DNA of 64,000 nucleotides from Methylobacteriaceae bacterium (GTDB lineage: Bacteria > Pseudomonadota > Alphaproteobacteria > Rhizobiales > Beijerinckiaceae). A program made the translations under genes and the position numbers. The notes under the pieces were generated by a model. It had not been told where the DNA came from. It did no database searches and saw only the letters and a program-made list of their open reading frames with translations. The stretch spans positions 1-64,000 of the forward strand of contig JACKJE010000016.1 in NCBI GenBank assembly GCA_020638135.1, written 5' to 3'. Positions within the stretch are counted from its first letter, which is position 1. The number at the start of each line of letters is the position of its first letter. This document shows positions 33,721 through 43,297 of this stretch, piece after piece.

Positions 33721-34932
33721 TCACTTGACGAGCGGGCAGTCGCTTTCCGACAACGGCCGGAAGGCCTTGTCGCCGGGAATCGTCTTGATCAGCTTGTAGT
33801 AATCATAGGCATATTTGCTCTCCTCAGGCGACTTCACCTGGAAGAGATGCATGGCGTGCACCGCGCGGCCGTCGGCGCGCACGCTCATGTCGCCGAACAG
33901 CGGATCGTGGAAGGGCGCCTTCTTCATCTGCGGCACGACGTCCTTCGCATTGTCGCTGCCGGCGGCCGCGACCGCCTTGAGATAGGCGAGCGTGGCGGAA
34001 TAGACGCCGGCCTGGTTCGCGCTCGGCATCTTGCCGCCCATGCGCGCCGCAAACCTCTTCGCGAAGGCCCGCGTCTCGTCGTTCATGTCCCAGTAGAAGG
34101 CTTCCGTCAGCAGCAGTCCCTGCGCGGTCTTCAGGCCCATGGCGTGCACGTCGTTGACGAACATCAGGAAAGCGACGAGCGACTGGCCCTGCGAGCGCAT
34201 GTTGAATTCGGCCGCCTGCTTCATCGAATTCGCCGTATCGGGCCCGGCATTGGCGAGCGCGACGACCTTGGCCTTGGAAGCCTGCGCCTGCAGCAGGAAC
34301 GACGAAAAGTCGGACGCGCCGAGCGGATGCTTGGCAGAGCCCAAAACCTTGCCGCCCTTCGACTGGATGTAGGCTGTCGCGTCCGCCTCGATCGAATTGC
34401 CGAGCGCGTAATTGACCGTGACGAAATACCAGCTGTCGCCGCCGCGCTCGAGCATGGCGCCCGATGTCGCATGCGAGATCGCCCAGGCGTCGGTCACCCA
34501 TTGCACGACGTTGGGCGAACAGGCCTTGCCGGTCAGAGCCGAGGTCGCCGTCGCCGAGGCCAGCATGGTCATCGGCGTATCGCGCACGATCGTGTTGACC
34601 GCCAGCGCGACGCCCGAATTCGGCAGGTCGACGATGGCGTCGACCTTCTCGACATCGAGCCAGCGGCGAACGACGGTCGCGCCGACATCCGGCTTGTTCT
34701 GGTGGTCGCCGGAGACGATCTCGACCTTGATGTTCTTGCCGCCGCCCGCGAAATCCTCGGCCGCCATTTTCGCGGCCTCGATCGAGCCCGGACCATTGTA
34801 GTCCTGGAACACGCCGGACGTGTCGTTGAGAACGCCGACGCGCACGACGCCGTCGGAAATTTCTGCATGCGCGAGGCCCGCGCAGGCGACGAGCGCAAGG
34901 ACCGACACACCGGCCGCGTGAAAGCGCGTCAT
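33721..34932 (-). CDS. ABC transporter substrate-binding protein, Liv/aromatic-acid type (operon head)
   Basis: The 403-residue protein has a signal peptide (VSVLALVACAGLAHA, cleavage near residue 23) and the Peripla_BP_6 fold: GVVRVGVLNDTSGVFQDYNG, VDLPNSGVALAVNTIV and a late MHLFQVKSPEES motif. Binding proteins of this type in alphaproteobacteria often bind aromatic acids (4-hydroxybenzoate, ferulate and relatives) as well as branched amino acids. Membrane and ATPase subunits are absent from the window and may be supplied by another locus. It starts the ten-gene reverse-strand operon, with the promoter in 34933-35144. Confidence 0.9.
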   Translation of the reverse strand: MTRFHAAGVSVLALVACAGLAHAEISDGVVRVGVLNDTSGVFQDYNGPGSIEAAKMAAEDFAGGGKNIKVEIVSGDHQNKPDVGATVVRRWLDVEKVDAIVDLPNSGVALAVNTIVRDTPMTMLASATATSALTGKACSPNVVQWVTDAWAISHATSGAMLERGGDSWYFVTVNYALGNSIEADATAYIQSKGGKVLGSAKHPLGASDFSSFLLQAQASKAKVVALANAGPDTANSMKQAAEFNMRSQGQSLVAFLMFVNDVHAMGLKTAQGLLLTEAFYWDMNDETRAFAKRFAARMGGKMPSANQAGVYSATLAYLKAVAAAGSDNAKDVVPQMKKAPFHDPLFGDMSVRADGRAVHAMHLFQVKSPEESKYAYDYYKLIKTIPGDKAFRPLSESDCPLVK

Positions 34933-35031
34933 TGGTTTCCCTCCCGTTCGGAGCTTTTTGCGCTCCTGATTTCGGTCATCCGGACGCGGCTCTGCCGCTC
35001 GCGCTGTCGCGCCCGTCCGGTCGCCGGCAAT

Positions 35032-35051
35032 AATGTTGCGTCAGCAATATT
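35032..35051. promoter_or_regulatory. Palindromic operator candidate between divergent binding-protein genes
   Basis: AATGTTGC-GTCA-GCAATATT is an 8+4+8 inverted repeat with a single mismatch. Its size and symmetry suit a MarR-type dimer. It lies about 100 bp from the starts of both divergent genes (34932 and 35145), in the only AT-rich part of the spacer. An adjacent AATATTGCGTTGTCAAT repeats half of the site. Confidence 0.5.
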
Positions 35052-35144
35052 GCGTTGTCAATCTTTTATCCGGACGGCGCCCCTGTCGCCCGGGCGGCCG
35101 GTGAACTAACCTTCCGGTCAAGCAAGACAAAACGGAGGAAACAC

Positions 35145-36356
35145 ATGAGACGGATCATCCTTGCGTCCGCGGGCGCGTTCCTGCTGGCGGGCGGCGGCCT
35201 GGCGCTTGCGGCGCAATACGATCAGGGCGCGAGCGACAAGGAGATCGTCATCGGCAATATCGTCCCCTACAGCGGCCCGGCCTCCGTCTATTCCGTCTAC
35301 GCCAAGGTGTTCGAGGGCTATTTCGCGCGCCTCAACGAGCATGGCGGCGTCAACGGCCGCAAGATCAGGATGATCTCCTACGACGACGCCTATTCGCCGC
35401 CGAAGACGGTCGAGCAGGCCCGCCGGCTCGTGGAAAGCGACAATGTGCTGTTCCTGTTCGGCGTCGTCGGTACGCCGACCAATGTCGCCATCCTCAAATA
35501 CATGAATGCGAAGAAGACGCCGCAATTGTTCGTCGGCACGGGCTCTTCGGCGCTGGCCGACCCCGCGCATTTTCCGTGGTCGATCGGCTTCCAGCCCAAC
35601 TATCGGGCCGAAGGCCGCCTCTACGCCAGCTACGTGCTGAGCCACAAGCCCGATGCGAAGATCGGCGTGCTCTATCAGGACGACGATTTCGGCAAGGACC
35701 TGCTGCAGGGCCTGACCGACGGTCTCGGCGACAAGGCCGCCGGCATGATCGTCGCGAAAGTCTCCTACGACACGCGCACGCCGACGGTCGACTCGCAGAT
35801 CGTCCAGATCAAGGCGGCCGGCGCGGACGTCATGATGGATTTCACGACGCCGAAATTTTCGACGCAGGCCATTCGCAAGATCGCCGAACTGAAATGGCAG
35901 CCGATGCAATTCGTCGCCTCCGTCGGATCGCACGTCGGCAGCGTGCTCAAGCCCGCGGGCTTCGACAATTCGAAGGGCGTCATCACCGGCCACTGGGTGA
36001 AGGACCCGAACGATCCCGCCATGACCGACGACGCCGGCGTCAAGGAATGGCGCGAATTCATGACGCGCTACTATCCTGGCGGCGACCAGACCAACAACAT
36101 CAACGTCATCGCCTACGTGCTCGCCCAGACGCTGGAGCAAGTGCTGAAGAAGTGCGGCGACAATCTCACGCACGACAACATCATGCGCACGGCGACCACG
36201 CTCGGCGTCTTCACGCCGCCGCTGCTCATTCCCGGCGTGCGCATCGAGCCCTCGCCCAAGGACTACCTCGTCGTGCGCGACCTCAGGCTCGACCAGTTCG
36301 ATGGCGAGAAATACACGCCGATCGGCCCCGCCATGGAGATGAAACTGTCGCGCTGA
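35145..36356 (+). CDS. ABC transporter substrate-binding protein, Liv/aromatic-acid type (divergent copy)
   Basis: The 403-residue protein has a signal peptide (RIILASAGAFLLAGGGLALA) and the Peripla_BP_6 fold: KEIVIGNIVPYSGPASVYSVY, AFEGYFARLNEHGGVNGRK-type first lobe, SYDDAYSPPKTVEQARRL and LFGVVGTPTNVAI. It differs clearly from the 33721-34932 protein, so the two are not a recent duplication. It starts after a strong AACGGAGGAAAC site and is divergent from the corrinoid operon. It could bind a related aromatic ligand; the transporter core is not encoded nearby. Confidence 0.9.
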   Translation: MRRIILASAGAFLLAGGGLALAAQYDQGASDKEIVIGNIVPYSGPASVYSVYAKVFEGYFARLNEHGGVNGRKIRMISYDDAYSPPKTVEQARRLVESDNVLFLFGVVGTPTNVAILKYMNAKKTPQLFVGTGSSALADPAHFPWSIGFQPNYRAEGRLYASYVLSHKPDAKIGVLYQDDDFGKDLLQGLTDGLGDKAAGMIVAKVSYDTRTPTVDSQIVQIKAAGADVMMDFTTPKFSTQAIRKIAELKWQPMQFVASVGSHVGSVLKPAGFDNSKGVITGHWVKDPNDPAMTDDAGVKEWREFMTRYYPGGDQTNNINVIAYVLAQTLEQVLKKCGDNLTHDNIMRTATTLGVFTPPLLIPGVRIEPSPKDYLVVRDLRLDQFDGEKYTPIGPAMEMKLSR

Positions 36357-36448
36357 CTCCCGTGTGGCGAAGTCGCTGCGATCGACTTCGCCCGCGATCC
36401 AAAACACACGCCGAACATGACAGTTTTGCGACGTCCTTAACGCTGCTG

Positions 36449-36467
36449 TGTCATATAAATGTCATAT
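36449..36467 (+). promoter_or_regulatory. Direct repeat TGTCATAT, possible regulator site
   Basis: Two identical octamers TGTCATAT start 11 bases apart (36449 and 36460), one helical turn, in an AT-rich pocket upstream of the small gene at 36543. Such spacing suits a response regulator or other protein binding one face of DNA. No regulator is named. Confidence 0.35.
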
Positions 36468-36542
36468 GATCTTTGCGCGTAGCGGCATGCGCGCGGCTCC
36501 ACTAGTTTGCGTAAAATTGGATCAGTCAATGGAGCCGGTCGC

Positions 36543-36824
36543 ATGGCCAAGAGCCGTCAACGCAGCCTCAAGATCATCGAAAAATTCAGGAAGAACGCCG
36601 AGAAGGAAAAGGAGCGCGCGCGCCGCCTGATCGACAAGTGCGACAAGGCGGACGAGGCTGAAAAGCCCGCGCTCGCCGAACTCGTCGACCGTCTGAAGCA
36701 GAAGGAGCTGCAGGCGAGCGGCGAGATCGTCTGGGCGCAACAGCAGATCGAACGCGCCCGCGCCGCCGGGCGGCGCGAAGAAAAATCCGGCAAGAAGGCG
36801 AGGGAGAAGAGCGCAGGCGAGTAA
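36543..36824 (+). CDS. Small basic coiled-coil protein of unknown function
   Basis: The 93-residue product (MAKSRQRSLKIIEKFRKNAE) is very rich in Lys, Arg, Glu and Ala with heptad-like spacing, predicting one or two long helices. There is no signal peptide or cysteine. It has no recognisable catalytic motif. The upstream region has an AT-rich pocket with a direct repeat. A longer in-frame start at 36507 is possible. It could be a nucleoid- or RNA-associated helper, but this is a guess. Confidence 0.6.
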   Translation: MAKSRQRSLKIIEKFRKNAEKEKERARRLIDKCDKADEAEKPALAELVDRLKQKELQASGEIVWAQQQIERARAAGRREEKSGKKAREKSAGE

Positions 36825-36926
36825 CACGCACGCAAACCGTCGACATCGAGGAGCCAACGGCGACGCCGGATCGCCGCACGACCGAAGGCGCGATGCAAGA
36901 CGGCGGCCCGCCTTCGAGAAATTCGA

Positions 36927-37002
<76 letters not shown>

Positions 37003-37219
37003 ATCGACCGGTTGCGACCGGAGGCGGCGAAATAGCAAACGCGCTTGGCCCTGTCCAGCCCGCCGGGCGCAATTTTCAATGCGTCCGCCTGCACATTGCC
37101 CGGCGCCGCCCTGTCCGGCGCCGCAACCCGCCCGGAATCGTCAGGGATCGGGCATTTCCGCGATTCCCCTCGAACGCGGGCTGATCTACGATCATCCAGC
37201 GTATTCGACGGAGCGGGCG

Positions 37220-37576
37220 ATGAAGATTGCACGGGGTCTGCTGGCCGTGGCCGCCGTCGCACTCCTCCTCGGCGCCGGCGCGATGGATGGCGCGGCGGCC
37301 CGCGAGCGCGGCTGGTCGCGCGCATGCGCCTGCGCGCCCCGGGGCAAGCCACGACGCCTCGCGCATCGGCGCGCGCGCCGGCTCCATTCATCCTACCGGC
37401 CCGCGCTGGCGGTCGATTTGATCCCGATCGTCGTCGAGACCGGCGAGGGGCCGATCATCGTCGGCCAACGCCGTTCCGTCGGCTATTTCTTCCCGCACCC
37501 GCACTGGGGCTATGACTATCCCTGGGACGGCTACGGCGGGCCCTATTATGGATACCCGCCGCGCGATCGTTATTGA
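37220..37576 (+). CDS. Small exported protein with Tyr/Gly/Pro-rich C-terminus
   Basis: The 118-residue product has a signal peptide (IARGLLAVAAVALLLGAGAMD), a basic middle (GKPRRLAHRRARRLHSS) and a C-terminus rich in Tyr, Gly, Pro and His (WGYDYPWDGYGGPYYGYPP). Such tails occur in envelope-associated proteins of Rhizobiales. No domain is recognised. It starts after GGAGCGGGC and lies between tRNA-Lys and a convergent small gene. Confidence 0.6.
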   Translation: MKIARGLLAVAAVALLLGAGAMDGAAARERGWSRACACAPRGKPRRLAHRRARRLHSSYRPALAVDLIPIVVETGEGPIIVGQRRSVGYFFPHPHWGYDYPWDGYGGPYYGYPPRDRY

Positions 37577-37592
37577 GCTGAGAACACGCGTC

Positions 37593-37844
37593 TCAGCGAC
37601 GGCGGCCGCCGCCGGTCGTGTCGAGCGCATGCGCGCAGGCGGCGCTCACCTTGGCCTTGTTCTTTTCCAGACAATCTCGTGCGGCGCCGCGTTCATGCGT
37701 GGTATTCGCACACAATTTCTCGATGTCCTGCTGGCACGCGGCGGCGACGGGACCCGTGCCGGGCTCCGGGCGCTGCGCATAGGCCGGCGCGGCAACAAGA
37801 CCAATGGCCAGCGCGGCTGCGGTGAAAATCGAAATGCGCATCAT
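37593..37844 (-). CDS. Small exported cysteine-rich-repeat-like protein
   Basis: The 83-residue product has a signal peptide (RISIFTAAALAIGLVAAPAYA) and a short mature part with four cysteines in the order ACQQDIEKLCANTTHERGAARDCLEKNKAKVSAAC, which resembles the cysteine-rich repeat of Golgi GLG1-like and related bacterial periplasmic proteins. It starts after AGAGGAGC. The function is unknown; the spaced Cys pairs suggest two disulfides. Confidence 0.66.
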   Translation of the reverse strand: MMRISIFTAAALAIGLVAAPAYAQRPEPGTGPVAAACQQDIEKLCANTTHERGAARDCLEKNKAKVSAACAHALDTTGGGRRR

Positions 37845-37953
37845 TTGCTCCTCTGAGTGCGATGGCGTCTTGCGCCGTCGCACGGGAGATGGCTGCGCGC
37901 CTACAAATGCAAAAGGCCGTGCGACCGTATGGCGCACAGCTCGAGCTCGCCGA

Positions 37954-37986
37954 CAAAAAAGAAAAGGGCCGCGCGCGGCCCCTTTC
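37954..37986 (-). terminator. Rho-independent terminator of leuA
   Basis: Read on the reverse strand, the hairpin AAGGGGCCGCGCGCGGCCC is followed by a T-rich run (TTTTCTTTTTTG). It lies about 25 bases after the leuA stop. Confidence 0.8.
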
Positions 37987-38011
37987 GTTCCATTCGCGAC
38001 GAAAGCGCAGA

Positions 38012-39580
<1,569 letters not shown>

Positions 39581-39669
39581 TGTGCTTGTCCTCGAATCGA
39601 ATTTTTCGGTCGAAGCCGGCGCGACGCTGTCGAAAATCTCGGGCGGCCGGCGGGTCGGGTTCTCGTCAT

Positions 39670-39709
39670 CCCCTCAGCGCCCAGGCAAAGCCCAGCCGGC
39701 GCTCAGGGG
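39670..39709 (-). promoter_or_regulatory. Leader hairpin upstream of leuA
   Basis: CCCCTCAGCGCC (39670-39681) and GGCGCTCAGGGG (39698-39709) form a 12-base stem with one mismatch and a 16-base loop. The leader peptide stop codon lies in one arm, so ribosome position on the leucine codons could decide whether the stem forms. No T-run follows, so it may be an antiterminator partner or a translation-blocking structure rather than a classical terminator. Confidence 0.5.
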
Positions 39710-39822
39710 CGGCTAAGAAGCAGCAGGCCCGAAAGAAGCTTTGCAGAGGCGCGCGCGCGAGCGCCGGCGGGGGCCAGAGGCCCACGGGCGTCGATCAGCG
39801 TGCTGGTGGCGAAACGGGCCAC
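39703..39822 (-). CDS. Leucine-rich leader peptide of leuA
   Basis: A 39-codon frame on the reverse strand, starting at a GTG (39820-39822) after GCGAGGA, ends KLLSGLLLLSRP. Six of nine consecutive codons are Leu (CTT CTT ... CTG CTG CTT CTT), just before a stable hairpin and about 120 bases ahead of leuA. This is the hallmark of leucine attenuation. The exact start codon is uncertain; a shorter peptide is equally possible. Confidence 0.6.
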   Translation of the reverse strand: MARFATSTLIDARGPLAPAGARARASAKLLSGLLLLSRP

Positions 39823-40004
39823 GGAATCCTCGCGCAACTTCGTGCGCCGGTCGCGCACGAACAACCCATGGATACATGAAGGCCGCCTGCGCCGCAAGAC
39901 CCGGCCGCGCGCCACGCCCGCGCCGGAAGCCAGATTTTCCTTGAGACGGCGCGCGGATCGTGCACTTTCAGCGCACCCGCTGTCCGACAAAACGAGCCGA
40001 CGAA

Positions 40005-40484
40005 ATGACCGACGATCGCATGACGACCTGCAATCCGCCGCCGCCGGAAGGATGGAGCCTGTTCACCCTGCGCGGCGGCTTCATCGACCGCAACGGCCCG
40101 CTCTTTTTCCGCGATGACGGCCCGCACGGCTTCCAGCTCGGCATGCGCATCGAGGACCGCCACTGCAATCCGCGCGGCGTCGGCCACGGCGGCTGGCTGA
40201 TGACCTTCGCCGATATGATGCTGCCGATGGCCGCGCACAGGCATCCCAAAGTCGGGCGCTATTTCCTGCCGACCGTCTCGATGTCCGTCGACTTTCTGGC
40301 GCCCGCGCCGCTCGGCGCGTGGCTGACCAGCCAGACCGAAATCCTGCGTGTCACCCGCAATCTCGTCTTTGGCCAGGGGCTCGTCTACGCCGACGACACG
40401 CTGGTGGCGCGCGTCAACGGCGTCTTCAAGATCGGCGAGTCGATCGCGAAACTTTTGGGCGACGCGGACCTGCAGGACGCTTGA
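40005..40484 (+). CDS. PaaI-family hotdog-fold thioesterase
   Basis: The 159-residue protein has the hotdog thioesterase pattern: NPRGVGHGGWLMTFADMML (the HGG-x-x-x-x-x-D active-site motif, with the acidic residue in FAD) and TVSMSVDFLAPAPLGAWLT. PaaI-type enzymes hydrolyse acyl- or aryl-CoA esters. It stands alone between the leuA leader and a lipoprotein gene on the same strand. The start at 40005 is the second of two nearby in-frame ATGs and gives a sensible N-terminus. Substrate unknown. Confidence 0.88.
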   Translation: MTDDRMTTCNPPPPEGWSLFTLRGGFIDRNGPLFFRDDGPHGFQLGMRIEDRHCNPRGVGHGGWLMTFADMMLPMAAHRHPKVGRYFLPTVSMSVDFLAPAPLGAWLTSQTEILRVTRNLVFGQGLVYADDTLVARVNGVFKIGESIAKLLGDADLQDA

Positions 40485-40539
40485 CCGAAACCGGCGAAGC
40501 GGCGAACCTCGCGCGCCTCTCGATGGAGCCCCCGCCCCG

Positions 40540-40896
40540 ATGACCCATCGCCTGCCGCCGCTCTCGGTCTGCGCCGCCCTGCTCGCGCTCGCCTCCTGCA
40601 ATTCGTCGCCTGCGCCGCAGGCCGTGGCGACCAACCCGGCGCCGCAGCAGCGCGTCGTCAACCCGATCACGCCGCAGGGCTTCAAACTGCCGGAAGGTTC
40701 GGGCTGCTCCGGCGCGATCGCCCGCTATCGCGCGGTCATCGCCAACGACCATCAGACCGGCAATGTCGGCGAGAGCGTCTACAAGCAGATCGAGGGCGAG
40801 ATTGCAGGCGCCTCGGCCGCCTGCGCGGCGGGCAGGGACGGCGAAGCCATGAGCCTCATCGCCGCCTCCAAGAGCCGGCACGGCTATCCCGGCTGA
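40540..40896 (+). CDS. Putative lipoprotein of unknown function
   Basis: The 118-residue product has a lipoprotein signal with lipobox LALASC at about residues 15-20, then a Pro/Ala-rich linker and a mature domain with cysteines in GSGCSGAIARYR and ASAACAAGRDG, which could form a disulfide. It starts 55 bases after the thioesterase gene. Similar small lipoproteins are frequent in Rhizobiales, but no family name is secure. Confidence 0.65.
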   Translation: MTHRLPPLSVCAALLALASCNSSPAPQAVATNPAPQQRVVNPITPQGFKLPEGSGCSGAIARYRAVIANDHQTGNVGESVYKQIEGEIAGASAACAAGRDGEAMSLIAASKSRHGYPG

Positions 40897-41235
40897 GGCG
40901 GACAGGCGGCATCCGGCCGGAAATGGCCGACGTCGCCGACGGCGATGTCAACGAAGACGGGAGGCGTAAGGGCGCCGCCCCGCGACGCCCGCCTTGATTC
41001 CGGCTGATCCAGCGGTACGGTGCTCAAGTCGATTCATACCGGATGCAATTTGCGGCAAACTAGATCGGCCTGTCGTGTTCGGGCCGCCGCGGGCGGGGCA
41101 AGACTTTCCGGGGTCCGATGACGAGATGAAGAGCATCAGCAGCCACCGCGCAATCGCGCGCATGTCCATTCTCGCCCCGGCCGAACCGTTCGCCCGCGAG
41201 ACCCCGGCAAGCGGCGGCGCTTCCGGTTCGCGCCG
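40897..41235. other. Intergenic region before the cyclase gene
   Basis: About 340 bases with no reading frame that looks real. It must contain the promoter of the cyclase gene. No hairpin with a T-run or known RNA motif was noticed. Confidence 0.45.
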
Positions 41236-43104
41236 ATGAAACGCAAGATCGCCGCCATCCTCGCCGCCGATGTCGCCGAATACAGCCGGCTCGTCGCCGA
41301 GGACGAGGAGGAAACGCTCACGCGGCTCGCCTCCTGTCGCGACGTGTTCGAGGATTTCGTCGGCAAGGCGCATGGCCGCGTGTTCAACACGGCGGGCGAC
41401 GCCGTTCTCGCGGAATTTCCCAGCGCGGTCGAGGCCACGCGTTGCGCCATCGACATCCAGGAATCGCTGCGCACGCGCAACATGGGCTATCCGCCGCACC
41501 GGCAGATGCTGTTCCGGATCGGCGTCACGATCGGCGATGTCGTCGAGCGCGAGGGCGATCTGCTGGGCGACGGCGTCAACATCGCCGCAAGGCTCGAAGG
41601 GCTGGCGCAGCCGGGCGGCATCTGCGTTTCCCGCAGCGTATACGAGCAGGTCGCCAACAAGATCTCCGTGCACTTCAAGGACATTGGCGTCCGCGAGGTG
41701 AAGAACATCCCCCAGCCCGTGCATGCCTTCATCGTCGAGATGGATGGCGCTGTCCCCGGCGCGTGGCGGCAGGCGCCGGGCGCGCGTGCGAAGCCGCCAC
41801 GGACGAGCCTGCCGATGATCGCGGGCGCCATCGGGCTCGGCCTCGGCGTCGCGGCTCTGGCGCTGATCATGCGCAAGCCCGCGAACGACACGCCCACGCA
41901 ACCGCCAGCGCCGGCCTCGCGCGTGGAGACGCTGACGCAGAGCTATGCGGAACTGGCGAAATCCGGCGGACTGGTGCAGGACGCCCGTACCGCGCCGCAG
42001 CTCTACCACAATGCGCGCAGCTACGAGGCGCGCGGCGAATCCGCGGCCGCGCGACAGGCTTACAGCGCGCTGGCCGACCTCGGCGTCGACGCCATCGACG
42101 CCCATTTGCGCTATGCGGCCCTGTTGCGCGCGCAGGACGGCCGCGCCGGCGCGCGCGAGGTCTACGATCGTCTGCGCGAAAAGACGGGCGTCGGCGCCGT
42201 GGCCCTCGTCTACGCCACGCTGTTCGAGGGCGACGAGCGCCGCCGCCGGGTCGAAGCATTCGCGGCCTCGCGGCCGGACTATGGCCCCGCGCAATTGCTG
42301 CTCGCCGACGAATATTCCGAAGACCGGGTCGGCGCGCAGACGATCGCGGATCGGCGCAGGGAGGCCGATGCGCTCAAGCGCTTTCTCGCCGCCGATGCGG
42401 ACGGGCGCCTTGCGCCGCATTTCCTCGATCAGTCCGTTCTCGCCGAATGGCTGGAGCGCGCCCGGCGCCGTCTGGCCGCGCTCGACGCCAACCTCAAGAC
42501 CGCGAGCGCCGCGCCGGTCGTGAAATTCACCCGCTCCGGCGCCGGCTGGAGCGTCGCCATATCGACGCCCGAACCCGCGATTTCGATCGGATGGCGGATC
42601 GCCGGCGCCGGCGAATTCACGCCCACGGGACAGATCGCCGCCATCGACCAGCGCACGGGTCGCCCCATGCCCAATCCCTCGTTCGAAATGTCCGGGGAAA
42701 CGCCGGCGACGACGATCGAATTGCGCTACGAAGACGCCGGCGGCCGGACCGTCGGACCCTTTTCGGTCGCCTTCGATCCGGTCACGGCGCTGGCCGACGG
42801 CCATCGCGAATTGCTCGAGCGCTTCTGGACCTCGTGGCTCGCGTTCGGCGCCGACGGCAAGCTCCTCTACTACAGCCATCTGATGAGCTATCGCTGCGCC
42901 ATAGCCAAGGTGGAGATCGGTTTCGACGGCGCGACGCCGTCGCAGGAATTGCCGCTGCCGCCCTGCGACCGCAGCAATCCCTTCTCGATCCCGGCGAGCG
43001 CCCGCCCCTATCTCGCCGCCCCGCCCGGCGCAAAAACTGTCTCCGCCCGCCTCACCTACGTCAACGGCGCGCAATCCGAGACGCGCGAGTTTCGGCGCAA
43101 GTAG
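41236..43104 (+). CDS. Class III adenylate/guanylate cyclase with membrane anchor and C-terminal sensory region
   Basis: The 622-residue protein starts with a class III cyclase domain: metal Asp D12 in AADVAEYSR, second metal Asp D55 in NTAGDAVLAEF, and LGDGVNIAARLEGLAQPGG (transition-state Asn/Arg region). A single hydrophobic helix (MIAGAIGLGLGVAALALIM, about 195-215) divides it from a C-terminal part of about 400 residues, with TPR-like helices (YEARGESAAARQAYSALADL) and a beta-rich end. The N-terminal domain would face the cytoplasm and the rest the periplasm. Rhizobiales often carry many such cyclases. The signal sensed is unknown. Confidence 0.85.
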   Translation: MKRKIAAILAADVAEYSRLVAEDEEETLTRLASCRDVFEDFVGKAHGRVFNTAGDAVLAEFPSAVEATRCAIDIQESLRTRNMGYPPHRQMLFRIGVTIGDVVEREGDLLGDGVNIAARLEGLAQPGGICVSRSVYEQVANKISVHFKDIGVREVKNIPQPVHAFIVEMDGAVPGAWRQAPGARAKPPRTSLPMIAGAIGLGLGVAALALIMRKPANDTPTQPPAPASRVETLTQSYAELAKSGGLVQDARTAPQLYHNARSYEARGESAAARQAYSALADLGVDAIDAHLRYAALLRAQDGRAGAREVYDRLREKTGVGAVALVYATLFEGDERRRRVEAFAASRPDYGPAQLLLADEYSEDRVGAQTIADRRREADALKRFLAADADGRLAPHFLDQSVLAEWLERARRRLAALDANLKTASAAPVVKFTRSGAGWSVAISTPEPAISIGWRIAGAGEFTPTGQIAAIDQRTGRPMPNPSFEMSGETPATTIELRYEDAGGRTVGPFSVAFDPVTALADGHRELLERFWTSWLAFGADGKLLYYSHLMSYRCAIAKVEIGFDGATPSQELPLPPCDRSNPFSIPASARPYLAAPPGAKTVSARLTYVNGAQSETREFRRK

Positions 43105-43190
43105 GTTGGGCGGGCGGCGCGCCGCCCCTCCCCTTGACCCCGCCCCCGTCCCGCGCTACCAAACCCGCCGATCAACGCATTGGCGGAACC

Positions 43191-43241
43191 ATGCGCACCA
43201 AGCTTATCGTATCGCGAGCGCCTCAGACGGAGCGGGACTGA
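43191..43241 (+). CDS. ilvB leader peptide with Leu-Ile-Val codons
   Basis: A 16-residue peptide MRTKLIVSRAPQTERD ends 31 bases before a terminator hairpin and 100 bases before ilvB. Consecutive CTT-ATC-GTA codons for Leu, Ile and Val, the three products of the pathway, are the expected control codons of an ilv attenuator. Confidence 0.82.
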   Translation: MRTKLIVSRAPQTERD

Positions 43242-43272
43242 CCCGCAGCTCCGCCGCTGGCGCTCATTCCGA

Positions 43273-43297
43273 GGTCCCTGACGGGGCCTTTTTTATT
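43273..43297 (+). terminator. Attenuator terminator of the ilvB operon
   Basis: GGTCCC-TGAC-GGGGCC forms a 6-base stem with one G-U pair, followed by TTTTTTATT. It lies between the Leu-Ile-Val leader peptide and the ilvB start, so readthrough should depend on charged branched-chain tRNA levels. Confidence 0.82.

Noticed and set aside
34933..35144. Cobalamin riboswitch before the corrinoid operon
   Set aside because: No B12-box-like conserved core or expected fold was found in the 210-base spacer.
39703..39990. A 95-residue reverse-strand protein upstream of leuA
   Set aside because: Only its end (leucine run and stop in a hairpin) makes sense, as a leader peptide. The N-terminal part has no features.
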